DNA of 64,000 nt, from NCBI GenBank assembly GCA_031549115.1, contig JAVBQJ010000051.1, positions 1 to 64,000 on the forward strand, given 5' to 3'. This stretch comes from JAVBQJ01 sp031549115. Lineage in GTDB: Bacteria > Verrucomicrobiota > Lentisphaeria > Victivallales > Victivallaceae. Of this stretch, positions 25,524 through 34,820 are shown piece by piece. The position numbers were made by a program, and so were the translations under genes. The notes beneath the pieces are model-generated. The model was not told where the DNA came from, did not search any database, and saw only the letters and a list, made by a program, of their open reading frames with translations. The first letter of the stretch is position 1; every line of letters starts with the position of its first letter.

Positions 25524-27239
25524 ATGAATCACAGTTCGCCGGTTTTTACCATGGAAAACAGTTGTCAGGACTGTTATAAGTGCGTCCGGGAGTGTCCGTG
25601 CAAGGCCATCCGGATCGTCGACGGCCGCGCCGGAATCATTTCGGAGCTCTGTGTCGCCTGCGGCAACTGCGTCCGTGTCTGCCCGGCCGATGCCAAAAAA
25701 ATCCGCTCCGATCTGTCGCGCGGCCGCTTTCTGCTCACTTCCGAACGGCCGGTGTATGCCTCGGTGGCGCCGAGCTGGGTCAGCTATTTTCACAACTGTT
25801 CATTTCCGATGCTGATTGGCGCGTTGAAAAAGCTCGGCTTTGCCGGGGTCGGCGAAACCGCCGTCGGCGCCCAGATGGTCAGCGCCGAAACCGGGCGCTG
25901 GCTGAAAGCGCAGCCGCCCGGGGTCTATATTTCCAGCGCCTGCCCCGCGGCCGTCGATTACATCACCCGCTACGCTCCGGCGTTTGCGCCCCGGATCGTG
26001 CCGGTCTTTTCGCCGCTGTTGGCGCACGCCAGGCTGCTGCACCGGTGTTATGGTGACGATATTGCGGTGATTTTCTTCGGTCCGTGCGCAGCCAAGAAAA
26101 ACGAAGCCGACCGGCATGGCGAATTGTTGAATCTGGCGCTGACCTTCGACGATCTGGCGGAGTGGCTGAAGTTGGAAAATATTCAGCCGGAAACCCTGAA
26201 TACCGCCGGCGCCGTGCCGGTCCCGGAGGCGGCCGACGAAGGACGTGTCTATGCCATCGAGGGCGGCATGAACGACACGCTGCGCGGCGAACCGGATGAT
26301 TCCGTCCATTACGTGGCGGTATCGGGGCTGGACAATCTCGAGCGTCTGCTGCGCGACGACCCCGACGCGGCCAAGGATATCCGCTGCAAACTGTTCATCG
26401 AAGTGCTGGCCTGCCATGGGGGCTGTATCAATGGCCCGGTAATGCACGGCAGGAAAACCTCGCTGAGTTCGATCATCGCCGCCGCCACGCAGTACAAGGG
26501 CGGCAACAGCATCGGGCGCAATGTACCGGTGCCGATCGACGATGATATCAGGCCGGCTCCGATCGTGGAACCGGCGGTCCCCGAGGAGGTGATCGTGTCC
26601 GGGCTGCATGCGATCGGGAAGTTCGACCGCGCCGACGAGTTGAATTGCGGCGGCTGCGGCTACAACACCTGCCGGGAATTTGCCCGGGCGCTGGCCGCCG
26701 GCAAGGCGGAAACCGCGATGTGCCTGTCGTTTCTGCGGCAGTTGGCGCAGAAGACCAGCAACGCGCTGTTCCGTTACATCCCATCGGGGGTGGTATTGGT
26801 GGACAAGAATATGAAAATCGTCGAATGCAACCGTCATTTTGCCGAGTTCTTCGGCGAGGACGCGACGCTGGCCTACGAGGCGGAACCGGGGCTGCCGGAA
26901 ATGCCGATCGACAAGATCGCCGACCTTTCCGAACTGCTGCAATGCGCGCTGGATTCCGGCGGCGAAATCGAGCGCTTCAATCAGGTTTTCGGCGACAAAA
27001 TCTTTCATATCAGCGCCTTTACCATCGCGCCGCGCCAGATCGTCGGCGCCATCATTCAGGATGTGACCCAGAACGAGCTGCACCGCGAACAGGTTTCGGC
27101 CAAGGCGCGCGAGGTGATTCAGAAAAACGTCGCCACCGTCCAGAAGATCGCCCGCTACCTCGGCGAACACATGGCGGAAACGGAAATCCTCCTGCGCGAG
27201 GTGGCAGGTTCCTACGGTGAAGGCGGCGAGAAAAAATGA
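25524..27239 (+). CDS. Sensory-type [FeFe]-hydrogenase with PAS domain (HydS-like)
   Basis: 571 aa from ATG 25524. An N-terminal pair of 4Fe-4S sites (CQDCYKCVRECPCKAI, CVACGNCVRVCP) is followed by the H-cluster domain: L1 ISSACPAAVDYI, L2 FFGPCAAKKNEA, L3 EVLACHGGCINGP. A further Fe-S module (LNCGGCGYNTCREF) and a PAS-like domain (about 415-530, IPSGVVLVDKNMKIVECNRH) follow. In L1 the usual TSCCP is SSACP: the proton-relay cysteine is alanine, as known for group C sensory enzymes such as Thermotoga HydS, which are slow and act in signalling. The stop overlaps the phosphatase gene by ATGA. Likely a redox or H2 sensor controlling the other hydrogenase. Confidence 0.92.
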   Translation: MNHSSPVFTMENSCQDCYKCVRECPCKAIRIVDGRAGIISELCVACGNCVRVCPADAKKIRSDLSRGRFLLTSERPVYASVAPSWVSYFHNCSFPMLIGALKKLGFAGVGETAVGAQMVSAETGRWLKAQPPGVYISSACPAAVDYITRYAPAFAPRIVPVFSPLLAHARLLHRCYGDDIAVIFFGPCAAKKNEADRHGELLNLALTFDDLAEWLKLENIQPETLNTAGAVPVPEAADEGRVYAIEGGMNDTLRGEPDDSVHYVAVSGLDNLERLLRDDPDAAKDIRCKLFIEVLACHGGCINGPVMHGRKTSLSSIIAAATQYKGGNSIGRNVPVPIDDDIRPAPIVEPAVPEEVIVSGLHAIGKFDRADELNCGGCGYNTCREFARALAAGKAETAMCLSFLRQLAQKTSNALFRYIPSGVVLVDKNMKIVECNRHFAEFFGEDATLAYEAEPGLPEMPIDKIADLSELLQCALDSGGEIERFNQVFGDKIFHISAFTIAPRQIVGAIIQDVTQNELHREQVSAKAREVIQKNVATVQKIARYLGEHMAETEILLREVAGSYGEGGEKK

Positions 27240-28420
27240 GCCCGGAAAGCATCTTTGTCGAACTGGAATGCGCCTGCCTCACCAAAGACGGGGAAAGCGT
27301 TTGCGGCGACGAGTTTCAGTGCATGCGTCTCAACAACGAAGAGCGGACGATCGCGGTGCTGTCCGACGGCCTCGGCAGCGGGATCAAAGCCAGCCTCCTG
27401 GCCAACATGACCTCGACCATGGCGCTGAGTTTCGTGCGCAGCAACATGGATATACTGCAATCCGCCGAAACCATCATGGATACGCTGCCGGTATGTGAAG
27501 TGCGCAAGATCAGCTACGCGACCTTCACCATTTTCGACGTATTGATCGGCGGCAGTACCCGGGTGGTGGAAATGGGCAATCCGCCGTTCATCCACCTGCG
27601 CAACAACTGCGATCTGAATTGCGAGCGCCGGGTGTTGGTCTCCGACCGCTGGCCCGACCGCCAAATGGAGGTGTCGCAGCTCAAGGTGGTGGCCGGCGAC
27701 CGGCTGATTGCCTTTTCCGACGGCGTGACCCAGGCGGGACTGGGCAGGGTCGGTAATAAGTTCGGCTGGAGGCGTGAAGGCGCGCTGGAGTTCATCCAGG
27801 GACTGGTGACGGCCGATCCGGCGATTTCCGCGCGGGAGCTGTCGCAGGCGGTGGTGACGGCGGCGCGCCGCTTCAATCACGACGGCAAGTGCCATGACGA
27901 TACCAGCTGCATGGTGATGTATCTGCGGCGCCCGCGCTGGCTGCGGCTGTTGAGCGGACCGCCGTTCCATGAGAAGAACGACGCCGATTTCGCGCGCCTG
28001 GCGCAGACCGCCCCCGGCAAGGTGATCATCGCCGGCGGCACCACCGCGAATCTGATTTCGCGGGAGTTGCAACGGCCGGTGGAGGTGGATTTGAAGTTGG
28101 CGATGAAGGCCGGCAAGCTGCCGCCGCCGGCGAAGATGCGCGACATTGATCTGGTCAGCGAAGGGATTCTGACGCTGACCGAAACCGCGCAGCGGCTGGA
28201 ATCCGGCAATATGTCCGGCATGCCGCTGGCGGCGCAGCAGATGATCGATTTGCTGCTGGACAGCGATGTGATCGAGATGATCATCGGCACCCGGGTGAAC
28301 GAGGCGCATCAGGATCCCAGTTTGCCGATGGACCTGGATATCCGCCGCAATATGATGCGCCGGTTGAAGGACATTCTGGAAAGCAAATATCGAAAAACGG
28401 TAATAACCCGCTATTTTTAG
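27236..28420 (+). CDS. PP2C/SpoIIE-type protein phosphatase
   Basis: 394 aa. Motifs of the PPM fold: ECACLTKDGESVCGD, AVLSDGLGSGIKASLLAN (metal-binding DG), RLIAFSDGVTQAGLG and DDTSCMVMYL. After about residue 240 it carries an extra C-terminal domain without a recognised family. SpoIIE-like serine phosphatases are regular partners of sensory [FeFe]-hydrogenases; the four-base overlap with the HydS-like gene supports an H2- or redox-controlled dephosphorylation output. The target is not in the window. Confidence 0.9.
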   Translation: MSPESIFVELECACLTKDGESVCGDEFQCMRLNNEERTIAVLSDGLGSGIKASLLANMTSTMALSFVRSNMDILQSAETIMDTLPVCEVRKISYATFTIFDVLIGGSTRVVEMGNPPFIHLRNNCDLNCERRVLVSDRWPDRQMEVSQLKVVAGDRLIAFSDGVTQAGLGRVGNKFGWRREGALEFIQGLVTADPAISARELSQAVVTAARRFNHDGKCHDDTSCMVMYLRRPRWLRLLSGPPFHEKNDADFARLAQTAPGKVIIAGGTTANLISRELQRPVEVDLKLAMKAGKLPPPAKMRDIDLVSEGILTLTETAQRLESGNMSGMPLAAQQMIDLLLDSDVIEMIIGTRVNEAHQDPSLPMDLDIRRNMMRRLKDILESKYRKTVITRYF

Positions 28421-28444
28421 CAATTTGGGGAGAGGAGATATTTT

Positions 28445-28702
28445 ATGAAGAAGATCAAGGTGGAAATTTGTCTCGGAACGACCTGTTACATCCTCGGCGC
28501 GTCCAGCCTGCAGGGACTGGAAAGCTTTCTGCCGCCGGAGCTGGCCGACCGGGTGGAGGTGGTGGGGTGTCCTTGTCTGGGCGGGTGCCGCAGCCGTGAT
28601 TACGGCCAGGCTCCGTTCGTCCGCATCAACGGACACGTATTGGTGGAAAGGGCCGATGTGGAGCGGGTGACCGAAGCCATCCGCAAGGAGTTGGAACTAT
28701 GA
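28445..28702 (+). CDS. Second thioredoxin-like [2Fe-2S] ferredoxin
   Basis: 85 aa with a GAGAGGAG site. CLGTTCYILG (C-x4-C) and CPCLGGCRSR hold the cluster cysteines. A paralogue of the protein at 25243, here overlapping the next hydrogenase gene by ATGA, hence probably its dedicated electron carrier. Confidence 0.9.
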   Translation: MKKIKVEICLGTTCYILGASSLQGLESFLPPELADRVEVVGCPCLGGCRSRDYGQAPFVRINGHVLVERADVERVTEAIRKELEL

Positions 28703-30093
28703 ATAACGCCGCGGAGAGAATCCGCCGGGAATTGATGATCCGCGTGATCCGGGATTATTACGCCGGAGACCTGGCGGGGAAAATCGACCATATCCCGTAC
28801 GAATTGCGGCCGCGGGCGATGCAGGCGAGCCGCTGCTGCATTTACAAGGACCGCGCGGTGCTGAAGTACCGGCTGATGGCGCTGCTCGGCTTCGGCATTG
28901 AGGACGAAACCGACGAGTCGACGCCGCTATGCGAATATCTGGCTTTGGCGGAAAAGCGCGAAAAGCCCGCCGGCAAAGTGTTGACGGTGATCCCGGCCGC
29001 CTGCCACGGCTGCATTGAGAGCCAGTACCTGGTCACCAATGCCTGCCGCGGCTGCTTCGCCCGCCCGTGTACTTTCGTATGCCCGCGCAAGGCCATCGAA
29101 GTCAAGGACCAGAGGGCGGTGATCGACCGGCACAAGTGCATCGACTGCGGCAAATGCGTCGGCGTCTGTCCGTACCACGCGATTATCCGAACGCCGATTC
29201 CGTGCGTCGAAGCGTGTCCGGTCGGCGCGCTTTCGAAAGACGAAACCGGCGCGATGACCATCAACTTCGATCGCTGTGTCTCCTGCGGACAGTGCTTCAA
29301 GGCCTGTCCATTCAGCGCGGTGATGGAGCGTTCGAGCCTGATCGACATTCTGCAGGCGGTCAAGTCCGGGCGGCCGGTGGTGGCGCTGGTGGCGCCGGCG
29401 GCGTTGGGGCAATTCCCGGGAACGCTCGGGCAGCTCTTTTCGGCGATGAAGGAGGCCGGCTTCGCGGATATCATCGAGGTCGCGCTCGGAGCGGAACGGA
29501 CCACCGCTCACGAAGCCGAAGAGTTCATCGCGCGGATGGGTGAAGGGGCGCGGCTGATGACGTCGTCATGCTGTCCGGCTTACGTCGAAGCGGTCAGGCG
29601 GCATGTGCCGGAGCTGTTGCCGATGGTGTCCACGACGCCGAGCCCGATGCGTTTCGCGGCGGAAATCGCCCGCGAAAAACATCCGGACGCGACGATGGTT
29701 TTCATCGGCCCGTGCATCGCCAAGCGCTACGAGGCGTTGATTACGCCTGAGGTCGACTGGGTGATGACCTTCGAAGAGCTGGGCGCATGGCTGGCGGCGT
29801 TGAATGTGGATATCAACGCGATGCCGGAGTATCCGCTGGATCGCCCGGCGGCCGAATACGCCCGCAACTTCGCCCGCAGCTGCGGCGTCACCGCGGCGCT
29901 GATGGAGAATATGGATTCTCCGGTCAAGCTCGAAGAAAAAACGATCTCCGGCCTCGACCGCAAGACGATGACGCAGCTGAAGCTGTACGCGCAGGGAAAA
30001 ATGCCGGGCAACTTCCTCGAAGTCATGGCCTGCCAGGGCGGCTGCGTCGGCGGTCCCTGTTCGCTGGTGGAGCCGCGTCCGCCGAAAAAATAG
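28699..30093 (+). CDS. [FeFe]-hydrogenase, group B-like catalytic enzyme
   Basis: 464 aa. Cysteine-rich N-terminus (ACHGCIES, ACRGCFARPCTFVCPRKAI), then ferredoxin motifs CIDCGKCVGVCPYHAI and CVSCGQCFKACPFSAV, then the H-cluster: L1 TSSCCPAYV, L2 FIGPCIAKRYE, L3 EVMACQGGCVGGPC. The catalytic proton-relay cysteine is present, unlike in the sensory paralogue. It reversibly reduces protons to H2, probably for disposal of fermentative reductant. No maturase genes (hydEFG) are in the window. The set PAS-hydrogenase, phosphatase, ferredoxin, hydrogenase resembles the hfs-type clusters of anaerobic Firmicutes. Confidence 0.92.
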   Translation: MNNAAERIRRELMIRVIRDYYAGDLAGKIDHIPYELRPRAMQASRCCIYKDRAVLKYRLMALLGFGIEDETDESTPLCEYLALAEKREKPAGKVLTVIPAACHGCIESQYLVTNACRGCFARPCTFVCPRKAIEVKDQRAVIDRHKCIDCGKCVGVCPYHAIIRTPIPCVEACPVGALSKDETGAMTINFDRCVSCGQCFKACPFSAVMERSSLIDILQAVKSGRPVVALVAPAALGQFPGTLGQLFSAMKEAGFADIIEVALGAERTTAHEAEEFIARMGEGARLMTSSCCPAYVEAVRRHVPELLPMVSTTPSPMRFAAEIAREKHPDATMVFIGPCIAKRYEALITPEVDWVMTFEELGAWLAALNVDINAMPEYPLDRPAAEYARNFARSCGVTAALMENMDSPVKLEEKTISGLDRKTMTQLKLYAQGKMPGNFLEVMACQGGCVGGPCSLVEPRPPKK

Positions 30094-30101
30094 GCTACTG
30101 C

Positions 30102-30119
30102 GGTAATTTCAAAATTACC
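30102..30119. terminator. Symmetric hairpin between convergent genes
   Basis: GGTAATTT-CA-AAATTACC between the hydrogenase stop and the stop of the minus-strand hydrolase. May terminate both directions; the T-tracts lie within the arms. Confidence 0.5.
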
Positions 30120-33100
30120 TCACTGATAAACGACGAGATTGACCGCGCCCCACGGCTGAACCGGCGGGGAGCCGGACAGGAGGGGCGGCAGCCAGCCCCC
30201 CTCCCCGTCCGCCGAAAATTCGGTATCCGGGCCGGAGGCGAAGAGGATCTCCTCTTCGCCGCAGCGGACGGAGCCTTCGAACAGGAGGCCGGAAAGGCCG
30301 GCATGATTGATCAGCTCGAATGCCAGCTCATTGTCCTTTTCGCGCAGATACGGCGTGATGTCGAATTGATACGCAATGGTGTGATTCGACCCGCTTCCCA
30401 CCGCTGTGCCGTTGACCGAAAAACGGAACGCGTCGTCCCCGGTGATACGGATGACGCCCGCTCCCGGGCGTCCCGGCAGCTTCAGCGACTGGCGGGCGAA
30501 CGTGCTGCGCTCCGGGGTATTGTACAACGCCGGGTGCGCCGCCCATTGCCCGCGCCAGGCGACCGGATTCATGCTGCCGGTAACCGGACCGGAATGGAGC
30601 GCCGAGCGCGGTTGAAAGGCGCCGTGCCTGGAGATTTTAACCGGAACCGTCGACAGAATCACCACACCATTGGCCTTCAACTCGACATTGCCGCCGGCGG
30701 CAAAGGCGCTTCCAGCCGGACTGAGGAACCATGGACGGTTTCCGGGCAGCCGCGGTGTGACCCGCAGCGGATTTTTGCCCTCGTTGACCAGAATCGCCAG
30801 ATACTCGCCATCGGCCTCATAACCGGCGATACGGAGCTCGGGCGGCGCCGCGTCGACATGTACCGTGACCGGAGTACCGGTGGAGACAAAGCTTTCGAGC
30901 GCCCGGAACTCCTGCAGCACGTCGGCCAGGGTTCCCATGTAATCGGAGGCGGTATCGCGCCCCAGCGAACCCGGACCGTAGAAGATCCAGCCGGTGGCGC
31001 CGTGGGTCAGCGCATTGTAACACATGAAACGCAATTGTTCGTAACTCGGGCGCGGATTGCGCGCATCGGCTTTGCCGCCGCCCTCTTCCCCCCAGGACCC
31101 GGCCTGCAGCACCATCCAGACCGGTTTCTTTCCCGCCACCGTCGAACGGACCAGATCGGTGTATTCGCCGACGCAGCTGACGGTGCGGTTTTCCAGCTCG
31201 CTGTGGCCGCCGCCCTCCGGTACCGGATAGATGTCGACACCGGTGACATCACAGACCTGGGAGTAACGCCGGACGTTGGCATAGGTGCCGTAAGGGCCGG
31301 AAGTGGCGGTCAAACGCGGTGCGTGATTCTGCCACACGACGTATTCGGGGGCCGCCGCGTAGATGACACGGTAAACGTTGGCCAGATTTTCCCAGGGAAT
31401 CAGCCGCATTTCCGATTCGTCGTCGAGCCAGCCGATGAAGTTGTCCAGCGTCCGGGCGGTGGCGATACGGGAGGCCAGCCGGGCCGCCACCTCTTCCAGC
31501 GTGCCTTCGGCGCGGTCGCCGGGATTGCCCCAGTCGACCACCGCGAGATCGTAGCGGGCCGCGGTCTGCGCCAGATAGCGGGCGGCCTCCGGATTGACGG
31601 TGAGCGAACCGAAGGCGATCGAATTGAAACCGGCCTGCTGATAAACGCTCAGGGCATCCTCCGACATTTCCGGAGTCAGCACCATCAACGGAAAGAACGG
31701 TTTGCCGTTCAAGGTCATCCGGTTGGCGGCATCGAAGCGTACCCCGCGTTCATACGGTTCGATGATGCGGAAAAAATCGCTGCCGGCATCGCCGTAGTTC
31801 AGCTCGTAGCCGCCTTTGCCGAGCTCCGGCAAGGCCAAGGTGACGCTTCCGGAAACTTCCGCAGCCGTTTCTTCGTAACGCCGCAGCTCGCGGCCGTCCA
31901 GCGTCTGCAATACGACCGTGAAACTGCCGGGCCGGGCCAATTCATACGCCAGCGTCAGCGACTTCGGCCGCTCCGGCGCAAACCATGTCGCCTGCGGCGG
32001 GAAGTCGGTCACCCGGAAATAGTCGACCGCCGCCGCCGGGAGCGCAACCGCGCTCGACTCCTCCCGTTTGCCGAGATAGAGATCGTCGAACCAGACGTTG
32101 CCGGGGGTCAATAACTGCAGACACACATAAGCGGAGGTCGGCTCCGTTTCCGGCATGATGAAATCGACTTGAAACGGCTTCCAGCCGACATCGGAGCTGA
32201 CCGGCGGCGAAATAAAGGTGCCGATGAATTCATCGCCGCGGCGCAGCTCCAGATAGAAGCGGAAATGAACCGACGGATTCGAACCGGTATTGGCCCACAA
32301 TGACAGCGTCATCGGCGTGCCGGGGGGAACTTGCCGCAACGCTTCGGCGAGACCGTTCTGTTGCCACCGCACGTAGTGCCGGTCGGAGAGCTCCGGCAGA
32401 TCGCACCGGATTGCCAGGGAGCGGTTTCCGGTATGGGTAACCCGGTCGTCGACCGCCTGAAAACCGGCGGCGAAATCCAGCTGCAACGGCTCCCAAGCGA
32501 CCGGCAGACCGTTGCCGTCAACCTCCTCGGCCGACGGGTTCCGCAAGAGATTGCCGTCGGTTCCCACCGCAGCGGGAGCCTGTCCGGCTTCGCCCAAATA
32601 AACATTGTCGAGCCAGAGTTTTCCGGTATTCAACAGCTGCAAACAGACGAAGGCGCTTCCGAAACCGCCGGTTTCCGGCTGTTTGAAGCGGAATACCCGC
32701 CGCTCCCAGCGATCAACCGGGGCGGAGAAATCCGGCGAAATGAAGTTGGTCGCCGCGCCGGCCGTGGTGGCGCCCTCCAGATACATCCGGAAACGGACGT
32801 CGGGAGAGTCGGCACGAACATCAGCCGACAGCTCCATTTCGGTTCCGGCCGGGATCCGGTTCAGCGGGGCGGCGAGACGGTCCTGCATGAACAGCACGTA
32901 CGACTGCACGGTGACGGCCGGATCGCGGTTTTCCAACCGGACCGACCGGGTGCCGTCGGAGGCCATGGCGTCGTCGAGGTAATGATGTTTGCCGAGCGTC
33001 AGATGCTGCATTTTGTTCCAGCGTTCGGGCAGCGCGGGGTTGTCCGGATCGGCCGCTTCGAACGAGGGATTGTCAAGCAGGTTTCCGGCCGCCGCCGTCA

Positions 33101-33140
33101 ACGTCAGCAGCGCGGCAAGAAAAAAGTAGTGACAGCGCAT
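30120..33140 (-). CDS. Large secreted glycoside-hydrolase-like protein with two carbohydrate-binding modules
   Basis: About 1006 aa from ATG 33140 (an in-frame ATG at 33155 would overlap the upstream stop). Signal peptide MRCHYFFLAALLTLTAAAG. Two similar modules of about 165 residues start with NLLDNPSFEAADPDNPALPE and NLLRNPSAEEVDGNGLPVAW, the pattern of CBM4/9-like jelly rolls. A TIM-barrel-type domain begins near NRMTLNGKPFFPLMVLTPEM and has GWLDDESEM, where acidic residues could be catalytic. A C-terminal jelly roll (GDDAFRFSVNGTAVGSGS) resembles the sugar-binding domain of GH2-type enzymes. The specific GH family is unknown. Follows a pseudopilin gene. Confidence 0.8.
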   Translation of the reverse strand: MRCHYFFLAALLTLTAAAGNLLDNPSFEAADPDNPALPERWNKMQHLTLGKHHYLDDAMASDGTRSVRLENRDPAVTVQSYVLFMQDRLAAPLNRIPAGTEMELSADVRADSPDVRFRMYLEGATTAGAATNFISPDFSAPVDRWERRVFRFKQPETGGFGSAFVCLQLLNTGKLWLDNVYLGEAGQAPAAVGTDGNLLRNPSAEEVDGNGLPVAWEPLQLDFAAGFQAVDDRVTHTGNRSLAIRCDLPELSDRHYVRWQQNGLAEALRQVPPGTPMTLSLWANTGSNPSVHFRFYLELRRGDEFIGTFISPPVSSDVGWKPFQVDFIMPETEPTSAYVCLQLLTPGNVWFDDLYLGKREESSAVALPAAAVDYFRVTDFPPQATWFAPERPKSLTLAYELARPGSFTVVLQTLDGRELRRYEETAAEVSGSVTLALPELGKGGYELNYGDAGSDFFRIIEPYERGVRFDAANRMTLNGKPFFPLMVLTPEMSEDALSVYQQAGFNSIAFGSLTVNPEAARYLAQTAARYDLAVVDWGNPGDRAEGTLEEVAARLASRIATARTLDNFIGWLDDESEMRLIPWENLANVYRVIYAAAPEYVVWQNHAPRLTATSGPYGTYANVRRYSQVCDVTGVDIYPVPEGGGHSELENRTVSCVGEYTDLVRSTVAGKKPVWMVLQAGSWGEEGGGKADARNPRPSYEQLRFMCYNALTHGATGWIFYGPGSLGRDTASDYMGTLADVLQEFRALESFVSTGTPVTVHVDAAPPELRIAGYEADGEYLAILVNEGKNPLRVTPRLPGNRPWFLSPAGSAFAAGGNVELKANGVVILSTVPVKISRHGAFQPRSALHSGPVTGSMNPVAWRGQWAAHPALYNTPERSTFARQSLKLPGRPGAGVIRITGDDAFRFSVNGTAVGSGSNHTIAYQFDITPYLREKDNELAFELINHAGLSGLLFEGSVRCGEEEILFASGPDTEFSADGEGGWLPPLLSGSPPVQPWGAVNLVVYQ

Positions 33141-33144
33141 GATA

Positions 33145-33834
33145 TCAGATCCCATCGTCGCGAATGTCGATGTTTTTGTTCAGGACATCCTTGTGCTGGA
33201 TACCGGCGGCGTGGCCGTCGAGGAAGACGCTGTTGATGAATTTATTGTGCACCTGTTCGGGCAGAATCGACCGCGAAGTGTCGGCGGTGATGTCGAAGTG
33301 GGAAAAATAATACATGATCCGGGGCGATCCGTCGGTATTGGTGCCATCGTCGTAACGGTTGCTGCCGTCGGTGATCTGCATTTTTTCGGAAGGAGACTTC
33401 ACGCTGGACAATTGGACCCAGGTGCCGGGCGTATTATAACTCTGCCAGCCGCAGCGGCCGCTGTAGGAATAATTGACGACGCTGTCGTTCAACCCGTAAT
33501 AGCCGCCGTCGTTGCCGACGATGGTCGGGCAGGTGAAGACTTTGCTGCGCACGTTGAGAAAATTTTGTTCGGTATCGCCGGTGCCGCCGGCGACGTACGG
33601 AGTCAATGACGTCCACCACGGAAAGCCGACGTGAAATACCGCCGGCGGGAGGGTGTCTTTCTCGTCGCCGGCATACATGGCGCTTCCGAGACCGAGCTGC
33701 TTGAGATTGCTGACGCATTTGATCGACTGCGCCGAAGCGCGGGCTTTGGAAAGAGCGGGAAGCAACATGCTGGCAAGGATGGCGATGATGGCAATCACAA
33801 CGAGGAGTTCAATGAGTGTGAATTTCTTTTTCAT
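33145..33834 (-). CDS. Type II pseudopilin-like protein with H-x-DG tail
   Basis: 229 aa. The class III leader MKKKFTLIELLVVIAIIAIL is cleaved before F and gives the conserved glutamate at +5. The C-terminal half has SSVKSPSEKMQITDG and ends with FLDGHAAGI, the usual DG motif of the Planctomycetes/Lentisphaerae pseudopilin family. These families are massively expanded in Victivallaceae; function is unproven but genes repeatedly sit beside secreted hydrolases, as here. Confidence 0.92.
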   Translation of the reverse strand: MKKKFTLIELLVVIAIIAILASMLLPALSKARASAQSIKCVSNLKQLGLGSAMYAGDEKDTLPPAVFHVGFPWWTSLTPYVAGGTGDTEQNFLNVRSKVFTCPTIVGNDGGYYGLNDSVVNYSYSGRCGWQSYNTPGTWVQLSSVKSPSEKMQITDGSNRYDDGTNTDGSPRIMYYFSHFDITADTSRSILPEQVHNKFINSVFLDGHAAGIQHKDVLNKNIDIRDDGI

Positions 33835-33903
33835 TTTCCTGACCTTTCCGCTGACGCGTTGTTTATCCGGTTGATTCCGGTTGCCCGGAATATTGCTTTC
33901 GCT

Positions 33904-34668
33904 TCATGAAATCGGGAGATTCGAATTTTTCGCGATCCATTGCCGGGTCCATTCGATCGCCGGCAGCTCCATTCCGATCAGCGGGCTGCCGAGGATGACG
34001 ATATCGTCGACACTTCCCCCTTGCAGGTGACGCAAAGCGGTTTCACATTGGTACTCCATGAGCTCCGGCGGAATTTCCCGCAACGCGCCGAAATCCCACA
34101 GATAACAGCCCAGCGCCAGCTTCTTGTCCGGCATCTTTTCCCGGACGGCGGCGATATTCCGCTCCAGATGCCGCAGGTCGGCGCCCTCCCAGGTCCACAA
34201 ATTGATCACATCGCACAGCGCCAGTTTCTCCCAGATGCCGGGCCATTCGAGCTGGCTGGTGTACAGCACCACCCACAACGGCAACTCCGCAGCGCGCATC
34301 TTGCCCGAGATCGTCGCCAGATCGAAATCGCGACCCGGATGGAAGAAATCGTCCATCATGCCGCCGGTGATATTGGAGTATTGCTTTCGCAACGCCAGCA
34401 CGTCGTCGAGATAGGCGGTGTCGTTGTCGTATTTGCAGGCGAGGTCTCCGATCACCGACCAGACCGCCTTGCGAAAGGACCGGAAACGCTCGTGATAGGC
34501 GGCGAACGGCGGCTTCGGGCTGCCGTTGTAGGTCACCATGATGATATTTTCGATCCCCATATGGTTGGCCGCTTCCTCCGGCGGGCAATGCGACTGCATG
34601 TTCAAGTTGGGATAGGAATTGTAGACGCCGGCGTCGTGACACCAGAAATAAAGATGGTCGCGCAACAT
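33904..34668 (-). CDS. Uncharacterised protein of the hydrolase locus
   Basis: 254 aa from ATG 34668, which has GAGGAAA upstream; the frame extends 65 codons further but through the promoter, so the longer version is unlikely. It begins LRDHLYFWCHDAGVYNSYPN and contains alternating strands and helices (NIIMVTYNGSPKPPFAAYHE, LALCDVINLWTWEGADLRHL, DIVILGSPLIGMELPAIEW) typical of a TIM-barrel hydrolase or lyase. No signal peptide. Divergent from a GntR-type regulator that probably controls it. Confidence 0.75.
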   Translation of the reverse strand: MLRDHLYFWCHDAGVYNSYPNLNMQSHCPPEEAANHMGIENIIMVTYNGSPKPPFAAYHERFRSFRKAVWSVIGDLACKYDNDTAYLDDVLALRKQYSNITGGMMDDFFHPGRDFDLATISGKMRAAELPLWVVLYTSQLEWPGIWEKLALCDVINLWTWEGADLRHLERNIAAVREKMPDKKLALGCYLWDFGALREIPPELMEYQCETALRHLQGGSVDDIVILGSPLIGMELPAIEWTRQWIAKNSNLPIS

Positions 34669-34713
34669 GATTTCCTCGGGACATTGAATTGTATTTTTGA
34701 AATGTATGCTTAA

Positions 34714-34742
34714 ATTATAGGATAAAAGCATGCCAATGTCAA
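34714..34742 (-). promoter_or_regulatory. Consensus sigma-70 promoter upstream of 34668
   Basis: Minus strand TTGACA (34742-34737), 17-base spacer, TATAAT (34719-34714): both boxes match consensus. Such a strong promoter next to a divergent GntR gene implies repression. Confidence 0.8.
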
Positions 34743-34773
34743 TAGCCGGATGGTTTTTTGCCGGGAAAAAAAT

Positions 34774-34803
34774 GTTGTACTTTGTACTTTTCAATTCATA
34801 CAA
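34774..34803 (+). promoter_or_regulatory. Possible operator/promoter of the GntR gene
   Basis: Overlapping direct repeats TTGTACTTTGTAC then a TACAAT box about 18 bases after the first TTGTAC. GntR/AraR-type operators often contain TTGTAC; candidate autoregulatory site. Confidence 0.4.
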
Positions 34804-34820
34804 TCGGGAGAAGTCGGAAC

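Noticed and set aside
27212..28636. A 474-codon minus-strand frame
   Set aside because: Shadow of the PP2C phosphatase; His/Arg/Gln-rich reading without known motifs.
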